This document shows positions 11,581 through 24,060 of a stretch of DNA of 64,000 nucleotides, in pieces. The position numbers were made by a program, and so were the translations under genes. Within the stretch, counting starts at the first letter, position 1, and each line of letters starts with the position of its first letter. The DNA is from Homalodisca vitripennis (taxonomy: Eukaryota; Arthropoda; Insecta; Hemiptera; Cicadellidae): contig NC_060215.1 of the NCBI RefSeq assembly GCF_021130785.1, forward strand, positions 118,444,501 to 118,508,500, given 5' to 3'. The notes beneath the pieces were generated by a model. It was not told the origin of the DNA and did not search any database. It saw only the letters and a program-made list of their open reading frames with translations.

Positions 11581-13591
11581 TTATATTTTGCTCATGTTTT
11601 TCACCGTATGATTATATATTTGCATATAATGTTTTACAGTTGTGAGAAAAAATGTTTTAGCTGTAAATTTATGAACGTTATCATGCTTTGTACTACCAAT
11701 TAATTTTTTATTGTTGACACAAATATAAATTTTATTATTTTTATGAATTTTATCCTACGTACCTCAAAAAGTTTACCAAAAAATCATTAAATAATTTTGA
11801 AACTAAACAATAAAATTTTTTGATTATGTGCAAGATACATCGCGAATGCTGAGAAAAATGCGTTAAATATAATAATATCACTCGCTCTTACATAATAAAA
11901 TTATCAATGTGTAACATTTTGACACCACAATGACAATTTAGCGTTGTCAACCTGGTGCAAAATCAAGTTTTTATGTAATATAACACAAGTTTGTATTATA
12001 CTGATATTTAGCTTCTAACTTAAATTACACATCATGCCAATTTTAATATATCAAAGCTACGATATATTATAGCCATTATAGGTGTGAAATAATTCGGTAC
12101 AAGAGAGGCGATGTCCTGGTAACAAGAGCGGTTATAAGATTTGCTTATTTATTTCCCTTTAACTTTCATTTCCGGAGTAGGGCGAGTGACAAGATATAAG
12201 GATATGGGCAATTAAAAACCTTACTCGAAAGGATACCATACTAATTGTATCCATTGCTAATGATAAGTGGTATTCGGTTAGCCTGCGTGCATGATGACCC
12301 GTGGTACTTCACCATCAGCTGATTGCACACCGCTCCATGTGACTGCTCATATCCACGTGTATTACGCGCTGTATCCATATCCATTACAATACAAAACATT
12401 TTACTATAATCTGTTCCGCTAAGTTATTAAGTAGTCTGTAAGGTTCTGATTCCAAATTTCAGACCTGTAAAAGTATTAAAATGCATGACTGCGAAGCCAG
12501 TATAAAATTACAGAGCAATTAAATGTGTTTGGTGGCATATTATAAAGTCCCTGCAATAAACACAACAGTATACTTTTCACTTCTTAGAGCAATCGGGTAC
12601 TTGCTACAATACTGCAATGAGACAATTTCCAGATATGTATTTAGCTTTTGTTTGGCAGAAATGGCTGGTTTTCATGAAATTAATTGTAACCTGATTTTAG
12701 GAAAGGTTTCCATTTGTAAAAGTTATCCATTCACAATGTTAATGGCAGGTTAGGGTAGCCTGTTACATGAAAATCTCAGTTTTTGGCAACATAAGTCTAC
12801 TCAAGTAGACAGGTAATAAGTTCGTTACACTAATTAACCAAATAAAGATAAATAGAAGACAAAGTTAGTGGCTTAACAGTCCCAAACAATATTTGTTATT
12901 GATAATTTACTTGATTTGGGTAACCGTTCTTGATGGAATGATGAAGTATTATTTAAGATGAAATTTTACATAATTGGGGACTTACATATACGGACGTAAA
13001 ATGATATTGTTACATTATGTACGGAGGTTTAATATGATGGAAAACATATCTGCCTATATAATACATAATAGAGCTCGCCTATAATAGGAAAATACTGTAA
13101 TTCTAACATAGCACGTGTTTATAACTCGGCCATTAAGTTCATTATTAATTAGATATGTCATCTATAAAGAATTAGTCACTCAGAATAAACATAATTTTCC
13201 TGTCGTTCAGGGTAAAATATCAAGTTTAGTGCGAGTAATAAATTATATGGAACGAATTTAAAAAAACTTTATAATTTTTCGAAGGTAGTGTTTCTCGTGG
13301 TAAGAATTATTACAAAGAAATTTGTTTAAAATAATTCATCCTAGTTATTTGTGGATATTTGCTTCATAACATATTTGTATATAAATACTATATCTGTTAA
13401 TATTTTATTACTCATTAAGTGCGTGCGTATTTCATAGTTACAAGAGTACAATTCTTACTCAAATAATGAAACAATTAGTATTGAAATAAGTATTTACAAA
13501 TATTTCAATGTATTTTAACTACCTTAAATGTTACCCCTAAGAAGGATTTCATATTTTCGCATTATACTAAATTGAAAGTCAATAGGGACTA

Positions 13592-13628
13592 GTATCGTTA
13601 TGAGCTAATCAGTAGCTCATAACGATAC
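13592..13628. repeat. perfect 16-bp inverted repeat with 5-base loop
   Basis: The left arm GTATCGTTATGAGCTA (13592-13607) and right arm TAGCTCATAACGATAC (13613-13628) are exact reverse complements around ATCAG. No T-run follows, so it is not a Pol III or bacterial terminator. It may be a snap-back insertion or a structured RNA stem. Confidence 0.9.
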
Positions 13629-14849
13629 ACGAGATGTACAAGATACATGTTGGGACAATTCTTGCAATGTCGGATAGAATTATTTTGGAGAAACAATATC
13701 TCTTAGGAAGTTGCGCGGCGCTAAAGGTAGAAAACTCAAAAGCGCGGAAAACCTTTTCTATAATTATCCCATCATAGTACAATCTTCTGAATTGACTTGT
13801 TTATTTTAAACTGTTATTACTGTTTCGTGTAGTTTTTATGTTGAAATCTAAGAATATAAATTACCCTAAACAAGATATAGAAAGCTAAAATAACAATCTT
13901 TGTAAAGACAAGACATTATTATCGTGTGTATGCTGTAAGGCACCGTAATTCGGTGGATTATTTCATATTTTTTCAAAAATATTTAGGACATATTTTGGGT
14001 GGTATGGAAGCTTGACTTTGACATTTAGAAGTGCCAAACACATTTAGATTTGTGTTTTCAATAATTAAAATATATTTCCCCTTTTAACCGCCATTAAAAT
14101 ATATGAAAAAAAGAAACCAAACACTTTATATTTCCCTATTAATGTAATGTACTCAATTCCACGACTCATTCCATTATGAATTAACTGCTTTGACCTTGCC
14201 GTTTTATATGAAATAATCACCATAAAGTCTTTTGTAATTTTAATAAATTTACATAACCCGTATTTTAATATTTATTATTCTAATGTATTATTACAATGTT
14301 TAAAGCATTGTCATAATAAAGTGAACAATTAGTTATTTTAATGTACTAACTTAACATTATTAATTATTCTAACCAATAGATATAAATTGTAATAATAATA
14401 ACTTATATAATTTGTTATTGTATAACGAATGTAGCGTTATATAAACTATAACTTAATTTTATGCTAAAATAATTATTTTAACAATACTTATTTGATGGGA
14501 AATGTTTTCTATTTTTATGTACTAAAAAACTATTTCGCATTCATCTACAGTCACAGGAAAGTTATATGTTATTTTACTAACGACATAAACCACATTAATA
14601 TTTGAAAAAGAAAACCAATTCCGCTCTGTTCATGTCTGTCGTGCTTGATATTTGGTAGAGTGCTGCTGGCAGGTGGACGAGACACTAGTTGAGTGCGGCT
14701 GGGACAATCATGGGCTGCCAGGAATGAATGTACACAAGTTATTTCAATTGCAAGAAACTACATGCAGCAACAGGTGATTCATCACCTGGAGATTAGGAGC
14801 AGCTACGGGTTCGTAGCTGCTTGAAAGCTGGAGATAATTGCAGACAGTG

Positions 14850-15400
14850 ATTTAACTTGCAGGTGACTTGTGTTGACAGTAGCTCTGGGAGATAACTTCT
14901 GGTGTAGTTTCTTGTATTACATCAAGGCTCCCATACAAGATGTGCTTTCCCGAATCGTTAAGATACTGTGCATACTGCCCGTGATTAATGAACAGTAAAG
15001 CCTCCGGAAACCCGACACATCCACAACAGCAACACCTTCCTCTCCCAATTCCTTTCGGCACTGATGTACTTTTTTACTTCTTTGTTTAGTTAGGAAGCTA
15101 TTCCAATGTTCGTGGTAGTGGTGGAATAGTGACACAACGACAACTTTAGTGCGCTCCTTGCAATCGATAAACCTCTTCAGTTGTCTCTTTAGAACGGCTT
15201 TTGGACTGATTGTTGTTAGAGCCCGCCACTAAAACTGCAACCCCCTTACTGAAATCTGAACTATATCTTCAGCGTGTTTAAGAACATATCTCATTATTCC
15301 ACCCGAGCATTATCACATTTAATTGATATTTTCTGAACTAAAAATGAATAAAAATTCATGTTATGGCTTTCCCCATAAACATGAACTTTACGACTGGTTT
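14850..15400 (-). pseudogene. LINE ORF1 relic with SGNH-hydrolase (esterase) blocks
   Basis: On the minus strand, in changing frames, the order of SGNH blocks is preserved. KVHVYGESHNMNFYSFL (block I, normally GDSH, about 15370-15320) comes first. VAVLVAGSNNNQSKS (block III, normally GTND, about 15240-15200) comes next. VVVVSLFHHYHEHWN...VAVVDVSGF (about 15135-15020) follows, and finally YLNDSGKHILYGSL (block V region, about 14975-14930). Such esterase domains are known from ORF1 proteins of CR1-group LINEs. Block V seems to lack its D-x-x-H, and stops interrupt the frames, so it is dead. The region is GC-richer than its surroundings. Extension upstream to about 16.5 kb on this strand is possible but not shown. 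Confidence 0.55.
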
Positions 15401-16279
15401 AATCGCCAGTGTCATTGCGGGTCGTATGACGTATTTTATAATTGATTAGGTGCAGCTTTCCTAGCCTTAATTGGTCTCTTATACTTCTTTTTTCCGTTGT
15501 TTTGGTTTATTTAAAATGAAACTGGCTTTATGCTCTGGTTAAAATGAGACTGGTTTAAAGTCTGAGGCGTTTTGTTCGGAAGTCTCGGAGAGCAATGAGT
15601 GGCCGTTTGTCACAGGTAGTGGAGACTGGAACTGACTACTGTCAGTCTTTTCACTAACGCTCTTCAATGAATCGTCTTCGGGAAGTCCGGCAGCAAATTG
15701 TATTGCGTAGAATTATTTTCTTGTCTTTAGTGCATCAATCATATTTCACGATTCCTCTCGTAACATTACACGTCCCTGACACTGAAAACCACCATCGGTG
15801 CTAAAAGAGTCTGTCTATATTGTAGAGCCTCTACCTTGCTTACATCCAACAGCAATTGAGACAAGAATTTCATAGGACGAGTCCGTGGACGTGTAAGCAT
15901 CGCTAGAGCGTTTAGAAAATTTCTAACTTTTCTTTTTTCAGTGGTTGGATGTGATAAACAAGCTCCGATTGGTTCCCAATTAGCTTTGATATTCTAGTCA
16001 TGAGATGATCCTTGCTCTTTATATTGTCTTCATCAGTCTCCACTTCCACACCGGGATGTATCTTTGTCTTTGCCAATAGCTGTGACATTAGTAGCAAAGT
16101 CAATGTGAAGATACATGAACTAGGTTACGAGGTCGCCGACACTACCGATCGTGTAGATGTCAGGGATCTAAAAGTAACAGGGTGTGACCCGCTGTGATTA
16201 TCCTTGTCAACTGTTATTTTCGTTTTATCTGGATCAGATTTCATTGTTGCTTTACAATCATGAGCAACAATTGATTTGA

Positions 16280-16997
16280 ATTGATTGAATTGATTGATTT
16301 TGAATTGTCGCTGCTTTCGCGAGTGGATTTCCGTATACCATCGGGGACTCGTTCGAGGGAGTTGTTTGGGAGGCGCCAATATTCAAGCAACTATGACTTC
16401 CATGGTCCACTTGCAAGGATGATGAGGATTGGCAACCGTCACTGCGGCGGTTTGGATCTCTTCCACGACGGGGTTTCGACCATAAGGAGAGGAGTATTGA
16501 CAGCCGCACAGCAGGACTCTACATGAAACGTCCTACCGTATCTATTCTTCATTTGTTATTATTTTTTGCATACGTACATATAGTATTTATTGATTGTTAT
16601 TGTTTTTGTTACTATATATGCATATTTATCGATTGTTATTATTCTTAGTATATTTTTCAAGTTGTTACATACTTTGCTCGTATTTATATCTGCATGTATT
16701 CGGTTGCTGGCATACTTATTATTTGCTTGTTATAGGTTTGATTTGTAAACATTGGTTTGTCTTTTATTTCTTGCATACGTACAGATAGTATTTATTAATT
16801 GTTTTTGTTTTTGTTACTATATATACATATTTATCGCTGTTATTATTCTTAGTATACTTTTCAAGTTGTTACATACTGCTTGTATTTATACTGCTTGCAT
16901 GCTAGTATTCTGTTACTAGTATATTTAAGTATTTGCATGTTATAGATTTGATTTGTAAACATTGGTTTTGCCGTTGGAATGAAATAAATAAATAAAT
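16280..16997 (+). mobile_element. LINE 3' end: ORF2 C-terminus, duplicated 3' UTR, AATA tail
   Basis: The plus-strand frame at 16281-16526 ends with a block (RRQYSSNYDFHGPLARMMRI, then GNRHCGGLDLFHDGVSTIRR) that resembles the C-terminal end of Jockey/CR1-type ORF2 proteins (R-x-x-NYxFxxPIxRMxRLxN...DxF). About 40 bases later starts a 3' UTR in which a unit of about 205 bp is present twice: GCATACGTACA recurs near 16568 and 16773, and GATTTGTAAACATTGGTTT near 16740 and 16950. The sequence then ends in GGAATGAAATAAATAAATAAATGAG (to 16997), a classic LINE tail. The match of the coding block is from memory and moderate. Confidence 0.5.
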
Positions 16998-16999
16998 GA

Positions 17000-18590
17000 G
17001 CAAGCAATATCCAATCAACGTTGCCGTTAGCCTTCTCGGTGTTTACCGTATTCAATTATAACGCACGTTTTACCCTTCTTTGCAGCTTCTATGGTAAACT
17101 TCATTGTCTTTCAGGTGCAACACAAATAATGAGTGCATGGTAAGAATAAAAAAATTATAACAAGATTAAAATATTATTATAATTATCATAAAGCTGTAAA
17201 TAAATAAAAAAAATTGCAAGAATAAATATTAAATTTGTGTAACACAAGGACTTTACATGTGTTGGTCATAGTTTACAGTGTAGCAAAAATACTCGATCTC
17301 GTATAGATCCGTGTGTCAGGCCGCTACTCAGACCAACAGTCCATAGTTATATTAGAGATGTTGCAAGAAACTCTATTTGTGTATAGACAAATATGAGTAA
17401 TAGAGACCTTGATTCTGTAACTATTCGGATCTTACAGCATTACAAAACTTATCTGATTTAAACCAAAACAGGAATTCTTCTTTCAATTAAACACAAAAAA
17501 CCATATTTCTGAAGTATTAAGATTTATGACGTGTTGTTTTGTACATTAGTAATATTTTCTTTAGCAATTTCTGTTTTGTTATCTTATATTTACACCTTTT
17601 AATAATCAGGGAATATTTACGTAATAAGTAATTACATTTTTCTATAGATTAAGGTTGCCTGTTACAATATATTACCCTTAAAATTATTCCTAAGTTGATA
17701 CACGCACCACAAATGATATCCAGGCTATTCTGTCATTCATTTCCAAATATACTCCGATTTCCCAAATTATTCAACGTTCTAATCCAGTGTTAATAACGTT
17801 TTACGTTTATAAAAACTGTAGTGAATGGACGAAACTGCGGTAATACGAAACCGAAATTAGTAGTCACATTTTTAATAAATTTATTTACGCATATTTTAAA
17901 TGTTAAAGATAACTTTGATTGAATTTAAATATTTTTTTCTGTGAAGAGGATTTAATTCCAGAGTTATAATAACAATCTTCTTCTATGTTTACATCAACAC
18001 GGCAAGCTCCCAGTTGTTTATTTGTGTTTCAAAACAGGCCTCCAAACGAACAGCCCTGACTTAAAATTGCAAGTCTTCAGTGGTCAGAGTTTCAGTAAAG
18101 TATAATTCACAGTCAGCATACAATACCTCGCTAATAATAGACTAATTTACAAAAACCGCCGACTCTGGTGTAGTACAACTATTAGCGCCTGCCGCTCGGC
18201 AACGTTAGAGCTTCACGCGCATTGCAGTTCCAGGGTCTAAGGCGCTTCCACTGGTAACATCAGGCAATGGCCCAAAAATTGTATTTTCCCTTGTAAAAAA
18301 CATTATTCGTTACCACCCACCTTCTTTCATTCTGACAATTTTAAACCGGTGCAATCGGTACGTGCTTACATTATGTTTTCTTCAAAATCACAGCCCTTTA
18401 TGAAACTTTTATATATCACGACGAGGATCTTTAAGCATTTAGATTAGGGTAAATTTGGCAATTTTGAAGAAAAAAGAGCTGTTGAAAATTAAATTACGAA
18501 ATATTATAGTGTAAGCACGAGAATCACATTTCAAAGCTATTTATAAGTTATAGTTGAGATTTCAGATCTCAAAAGAAAGCCGTAAGAATT
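17000..18590. other. AT-rich stretch, nothing supported
   Basis: No gene or transposon motif was recognised. A GC-richer patch at about 18150-18260 has no exon or TIR structure that I can support. Confidence 0.4.
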
Positions 18591-18594
18591 CTTT

Positions 18595-19140
18595 AAAAAT
18601 TAAACCCCAGAGAGTCTTGCAAATATATCTTTAGGGAGCTTGGATTGCTGACCCTTCCCTGTCTCTATATTCTCGAGGTAGCCTTGTACTGCCGACATAA
18701 AATGCGAGTTGGTACGGAGCAGGGACGTCCACCAATATGGGACTAGAGGCAGGAATAACTTTCAAGTCGCACAGAACGGCAGCTTTCGAACACTTACCAT
18801 CTCAAGTTGGAATCGGACTAATCAATAGGCTCCCTGAGGGGATCAAACAACTCCATGAAACAAATAAAAATCCAAAACTCGACTAAAACATCTTCTTATG
18901 TCAAAGGCATTTTACTCAACTGATGAGTTCATGATGGGCTGATGGGATGAAAATTTTTTAAATTAACAACAACCACGAAATCCCCGGTTCTGATACATAC
19001 AAGAATTGTATTACATTGCATGTATTTACCTTGACCAACATCATTTATCTGATGTACCGATGTACTTTATATAGTTACGTTGAAGCATACCATGCAATAT
19101 TGTAATTGTTTCACGCAATAAAGAATATTATTATTAAAAT
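18595..19140 (+). pseudogene. LINE 3' fragment, same family as the 3.1-4.2 kb copy
   Basis: In shifting plus-strand frames one reads the motif [20 protein letters not shown] then [14 protein letters not shown] (18610-18715), the family's C-terminal block. Next come QVAQNGSFRT and a degraded INRLPEGIKQL-type segment (18760-18850). A 3' UTR follows, with AATAAA at 19117-19122 and a (TTA)n tail (19126-19135). The fragment is heavily 5'-truncated and non-functional. The shared C-terminal motif and the shared AATAAA plus TTA tail link it to the 3.1-4.2 kb fragment. Confidence 0.7.
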
Positions 19141-19144
19141 TATA

Positions 19145-20060
19145 AGTTAGATACATTAGGCTATATAGTAATAAACTATAATTTACGAAAATGACATGGG
19201 TTTTTAATGAAATACTAGTAGAGATATTTATTGGCACAAATAAAAGTGTCATTATGTCCAATCTTCTTAAAACCTTGCTATCCAAATCCATATACTAATC
19301 TTAAACCATTTTTGGGCGGGCCTGAAAACTCAAAACTAATATAAGTCCTACTAAAAACTATTTCAAATGCTCGTAAAGCGATAAGACCTTTTCCCTGTCA
19401 TCAAAAGGGTTGCTGAGGGGTTTGACCAAAACGTTATCACTACTTCAAAAATAATCATTCCAATAAAAAACTTATTGAGCCACCCTAAGTCCGCGTCGAC
19501 CACCATTCCTCAGATGCAAACCGTGAAGAAATCGTGGAAGGTGTACGAGTAGAGCTACCTGAGTCTTATAAACTTTCCCAACCGTATTAAGGAAATTACT
19601 GCACTTTTGTTAACTGCAAAGGCTAATTCCGTTATGTTTGTAACAACAATTATACGAGTATATGCCGAACGCATTAGAAATATCTAAAGACACCAGTAAA
19701 GGTTGCTTTAAAGTGATTCTAGCAACTGTAGTTTTCTCTGCACAGCCATCGTTGCAGAACACTGCTGAAAAAATTAGCTTTGTTAACCTAGAGAGTTCAT
19801 ACTATAAATAAAATATGCAGATCAGGTTAACTATTGACTGATAAGAATACAGCATCTGCTTAAATCGGGTAAAGGTGAGTGTAATAAATAACAAAACTCA
19901 CATGTTTATATATGTCGGAGCTATCATGCAGGGAAGAGCAAAATCCGACTACTTTTTAATCTCATGATACGTATTCCTGAGTTGACACTCGCACCACAAA
20001 CGATATCGCTATTGTCATTCAATTCCAAATATCCTCCAATTTCCTAAGAAATTGATGGAG
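19145..20060. other. stretch without supported gene
   Basis: Mixed composition with no recognisable exon, TIR or tandem repeat. The 74-codon minus frame at 19067-19291 overlaps the LINE tail and is incidental. Confidence 0.4.
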
Positions 20061-20062
20061 CT

Positions 20063-20225
20063 CAGTGGCGTATATACATATAAAGCATTATTTCGTGCTA
20101 AGCTTTAATACTTGATAAATATGCTTTTTCTTACATAACGACAGGTTGCAATTTTAATTTTTGTCTTTTAAACTTTGATAGGGGGGGACTCAGTCCCTGA
20201 GCTCCCCACCTTATATACACCCATG
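20063..20225. mobile_element. candidate hAT-like MITE
   Basis: The left end CAGTGGCGTATATACAT (20063) and the right end, whose reverse complement is CATGGGTGTATATAAGG (to 20225), form imperfect TIRs of the hAT type (CAGTGGCGTA-like). Flanks (GGAGCT / CGAGTT) could be a decayed 8-bp target duplication. Internally it carries a G-run/C-run palindrome (GGGGGGACTCAGTCCC). No coding sequence. Confidence 0.35.
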
Positions 20226-20721
20226 CGAGTTGAAACACTCTCAGTTTGTCCAATAAGGTAGTTATTAGGAGCCAGCTGTAGAGAAATTACCTAGAGTATA
20301 ATACACTTTTATTATGTTTTTGTTTTGTTGAAACATAGTCTTTGATAAAATGTATAATTTTATAGTATTAAGCTATTAAACTCAAACATATTAGATGTTT
20401 GTTTCAAATATATTTTTTTTAATATATAAAAATGTGAAGAACCGTTTGGATGCGTACCGGCCATATCTGTAAAATGAGACATCTACGATTCTGTGATTAA
20501 AATTAAGTCGTAAAAGTGTTTGAAGTTTAGCATTGTTCCTATATAACCAAGATGGCCTCCAGCACAGCAAGCTCTCAAGTCCACGAAAGCTTCTGTGGTG
20601 GATTGTATCCTATATCCTATGTAATTGTTTTACTTTTACTGTCGCTGTTAAATTTCCACTCCAGTTCCACACAGTTTCGTAATTGTTTGGGTTTATGGCC
20701 AGCTTCCTTATTCCATTATGT

Positions 20722-20762
20722 GTAAGTGATATAAATATCAAAAGAGTATATATATCACTTAC
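20722..20762. repeat. 12-bp inverted repeat
   Basis: GTAAGTGATATA (20722-20733) and TATATCACTTAC (20751-20762) are exact reverse complements around a 17-base AT-rich loop. Function unknown. Confidence 0.8.
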
Positions 20763-20912
20763 AATGTAGATTACATTCATACATTTTTGAAAGCATTAGG
20801 GCTAGCTATATATCACACGACCACTACATATTATGAGGACAGATAAATTTGGACCACGTTTGATAGTTTTGAGGGCTATACCAAAAAACTGGAAAAAGTA
20901 ATTTTACGGAAG

Positions 20913-20938
20913 TTTTTTTTTTTTTTTTTTTTTTTTTT
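20913..20938. repeat. poly(T) tract, 26 bases
   Basis: An uninterrupted T26 run in AT-rich DNA. It could be the reverse-strand poly(A) tail of a retroposed sequence, but no body with target duplications was identified. Confidence 0.9.
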
Positions 20939-20939
20939 A

Positions 20940-23425
20940 GGTGGAATATTTCAAATAGCATTTAGATATTTATTCACAGCCTTCGTTATTTTAAGAGCTG
21001 GAATAAAGATGTAACTTTGAATAAGCGAATAAAAAAAATACAAATATTACCCAATTAATAAAAAACGTTTTTATCTCGGAACTATTTTAAATCAATATAG
21101 TTGTCTTCGCAGAGAGGATAGGTAACTTTCGTATAGGAGAAAGAAAAACACGAAAAAAAATTGTTTTAATAAATATTTATATCATACTGACCAATAAGAG
21201 ACGGTCTAACAAAAGGAAGAGCCTACCGGATAGTAAATTAAGAAGATCATAATGAGACACTAAGTAAACAACTAAATTTTGGTTTTTATAAACATCTAAT
21301 TAAACTTACGTTTTATATCATGAAAGGAAACACTGAAAAGACTTAATTCACAATGTAATAAATGTTCACAAAATCAATAACTTCCATGCCCTGCGTTGCA
21401 CAAAAGTCTCGTCCTTATCTCTCCTGTGTTTTAATACAGCACAAGTTCTGTTCATTTCATCTTCCACGCAGTAATTCAAAATCTATCACATAGTTTATCT
21501 ATGTGAACATTAACTGCATATGAAAACAACAGAAATTTTATGCAAACCCAAGCAGTAGATTATTAAATTACACGTTATTATTTTCAGATTGAAATACGTA
21601 CGAATGTTTTAGGAAGTATCGTTACGAAGTCATGAAGGTAAGAGTTTATGAAATGGAATAAATTAAGTTTTTAACTTTGAACAGTGTAAGAAACCCCCAA
21701 ATAGGTGACTGGGAGCTTTTGAAATAATGGTCCTACGGCGGTTATTTATCAACTGTGAAAGTTTCAGCTTATCGCTAATTACGGGATAAGATATTGAATT
21801 ACTAGGGTAACTGGTTATTGAGGTATCGCCTGCACTGACTGTGATACTATCTGCTCATCCCAACAGCTAAGTTATTGCTATTACACAACGTCAGGCGTGG
21901 CAGCACTCCTGCACAAATGGTTTGATATCATTTTCTATAGTAACTTATGGGGAATTTAATTGTAAAATGTCTCGTTGTTTTAATACTTTAGGTACTCTTT
22001 AAGGGGGGAGGGAATTGTTCTGCTTAAATAAGATTTTTCCTAATATGGGTCAGATTGTACATGACAAAAGTACTTTAAGTTGTGAAATTTTATATTCTTT
22101 TTTATTTTTGTAATTAAAAAAAAAATAATCTTTTAAAACTTAACCCCATTATCTTTAAAAGTATACACCCCACAAATATTTTCTTATTACAGACTTCCTA
22201 TTTAAACAGTAATCTAATATGATGTTTCTACAAAACACACACAAAAAACATTATTTTAAATACTGAATTAAAACAATAATTCAATACGCATGACAAGCCG
22301 TGATAAAAGTTAAAACCAGTATACTATAGTTTCGAAGTAAAATGTATTTCTATAATAAAAATAGAGCGATACAGCATAGTAACGATTTTATGAAACTCTC
22401 AAATACGATTTTATTATTTTTAATGTTTCAGTTGGTGCAAATAATAACAATACAACATATTTATACAAAATACATATTCATATAAAAACTTGAATGCAAA
22501 ATTAATTCACTGAAAATACTATATATAGGAGTTAGACCTAATAACTAATCTTAATGAAATTATATACTTTCATCCATAAATATTTGTATTTATTCCAACT
22601 TCACTAATTAGTTGATAATCCAAGAAAGTTCAGGAATATAATTAAATATTTTAGCGCTTATTTAGCTTTAAGAATTTTTATATTTCCTCACATTATGTAT
22701 TGTACATAATATTTTTAATTTGTATCCTTACGTTTATCGTAAAAGATAAAACATCTTGGTTTTCTATATTTTTTAAAGTTTCAAACTTTATAGTCAGTTT
22801 AATCAAATACGTAAATATAAGTATTTATAAAACGAAACAATTAATAATGAGTCCCTCGTTTTCAATCCACAGTTAGTAGTATTAGTGTCTATATAGTCTT
22901 GATACTACTTAGATGTGTTCTTAGAAGCAGCTTCCCAAACCGCAACGTCATAAGATAAGGCATAAAGCTGGATATTAAATTATACACATTAAACAATACA
23001 TATTTGAGGATATTGTCTTTAGTTCATTAAAACAAACTTTTGCATGACTCTCCCATCTTAGTTTATTTTCAATACGCACACAAATTGACAAGAAAAAGAT
23101 TTCAGTCGTAAACCTCAGGGGGGTTTGCTTGTATTTACTTTTATTTGACTTCTGTATATAACATTTTGTATTAAAGAAAGTATTCATTAAAACTATAATA
23201 TAGTTTTTCTGCAAATATTTAGTCATAATGCTATTTTCAAAAACTTTAAAAATTAATTAGCAATATTTATCTAATTTACCCTTTTTCAGTGTTTAACGAT
23301 TCTTCCATTAGTAATGTATTGTTATCTTTTACTGTCAACTGATACATAGATGCAGTTTTACTGCATTTCTATGTTATTTTGACAAATTCAGCAAAAATAT
23401 AACGCAGTTAGAGATGTAGCCTCGA
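20940..23425. other. AT-rich stretch, nothing supported
   Basis: No exon, transposon or tandem repeat was recognised on either strand. The 83-codon minus frame at 22975-23226 has no motif. Confidence 0.4.
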
Positions 23426-23430
23426 AAAGT

Positions 23431-23637
23431 GTTTCATATAATATACAATATTATACATTTTAACACGTTTTGGTACATTTTATTGTTGTACTATGTATAT
23501 TTAGACCCAATATGATGATTCAAATTCTATATCCAATACTTCAGGATTATGGATTCATTTAATTCTAAATGTACATTGTACAAAAATGAAATCCATCAAA
23601 AAGTGTTAAAAGGTGTATTATTGTATATTATATAACT
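23431..23637. mobile_element. fold-back / MITE-like inverted-repeat element (~207 bp)
   Basis: The left outer arm (TATAATATACAATATTATAC... then TTTTAACAC, about 23435-23474) pairs with the right arm (about 23600-23637, whose reverse complement reads TATAATATACAATAATACAC...TTTTAACAC). Pairing continues inward through TTGTACTATGTATATTTAGA versus the complement TTGTACAATGTACATTTAGA, so nearly the whole segment folds on itself with a short centre. No coding sequence. TA dinucleotides at the ends would fit a Tc1/mariner-type MITE, but the exact boundaries are ambiguous. Confidence 0.6.
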
Positions 23638-24013
23638 TAGTGTTTGTATTAACATGTATTTATTAAAATAATTAAACATTTATTTATTATTGGGCTAAGT
23701 CATGTTTGTAAACACAGTTTGACGATAAATTTCTCTCACTTTCAACAATGTGTACGTGTATTATTAGACTATTTCTAGCTGAAACGCTTTTGCCATCTCC
23801 TTATACTCATTATACTTTTAATATCAAAATATTAGTTTTTATAACCTTCTTAAATATTATTTAATATCTTTAACATACTAATCTACGCATACAGCATCCG
23901 AATCATATTTAAAAACATGGCTTAATTAGTTTGCTTTTAATCATTCTCCTCATACAATATAATTATTTAAAACTGATTTACTATATTCTGAATGTTCCGT
24001 CACATTGCTTTGC

Positions 24014-24060
24014 ATTACCAGAGATCAACCTATCTGGTAGTTACCAGCTAATCTGGTAAT
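24014..24060. repeat. nested short inverted repeats (ATTACCAGA / TCTGGTAAT)
   Basis: ATTACCAGA at 24014, TCTGGTA-GT-TACCAG at 24033 and TCTGGTAAT at 24052 form alternating complementary blocks that can pair in more than one way. It may be a relic of transposon ends or a paired protein-binding site. Function unknown. Confidence 0.5.

Larger units (their letters stand above)
10730..14840. other. long AT-rich stretch without a supported gene
   Basis: Apart from the (TA)n tract and a perfect hairpin near 13.6 kb, I see no transposase, RT or exon-like segment. The 76-codon plus frame at 12523-12753 has no recognisable motif. A slightly GC-richer patch at 12.1-12.4 kb, with E-box-like CACGTG and CAGCTG, has no further support as a regulatory element. 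Confidence 0.4.

Noticed and set aside
13592..13628. Rho-independent terminator
   Set aside because: No T-run after the stem, and the sequence is eukaryotic.
16012..16197. 61-codon plus and overlapping minus frames considered as LINE ORF1 parts
   Set aside because: No SGNH block or zinc knuckle could be read with confidence on either strand.
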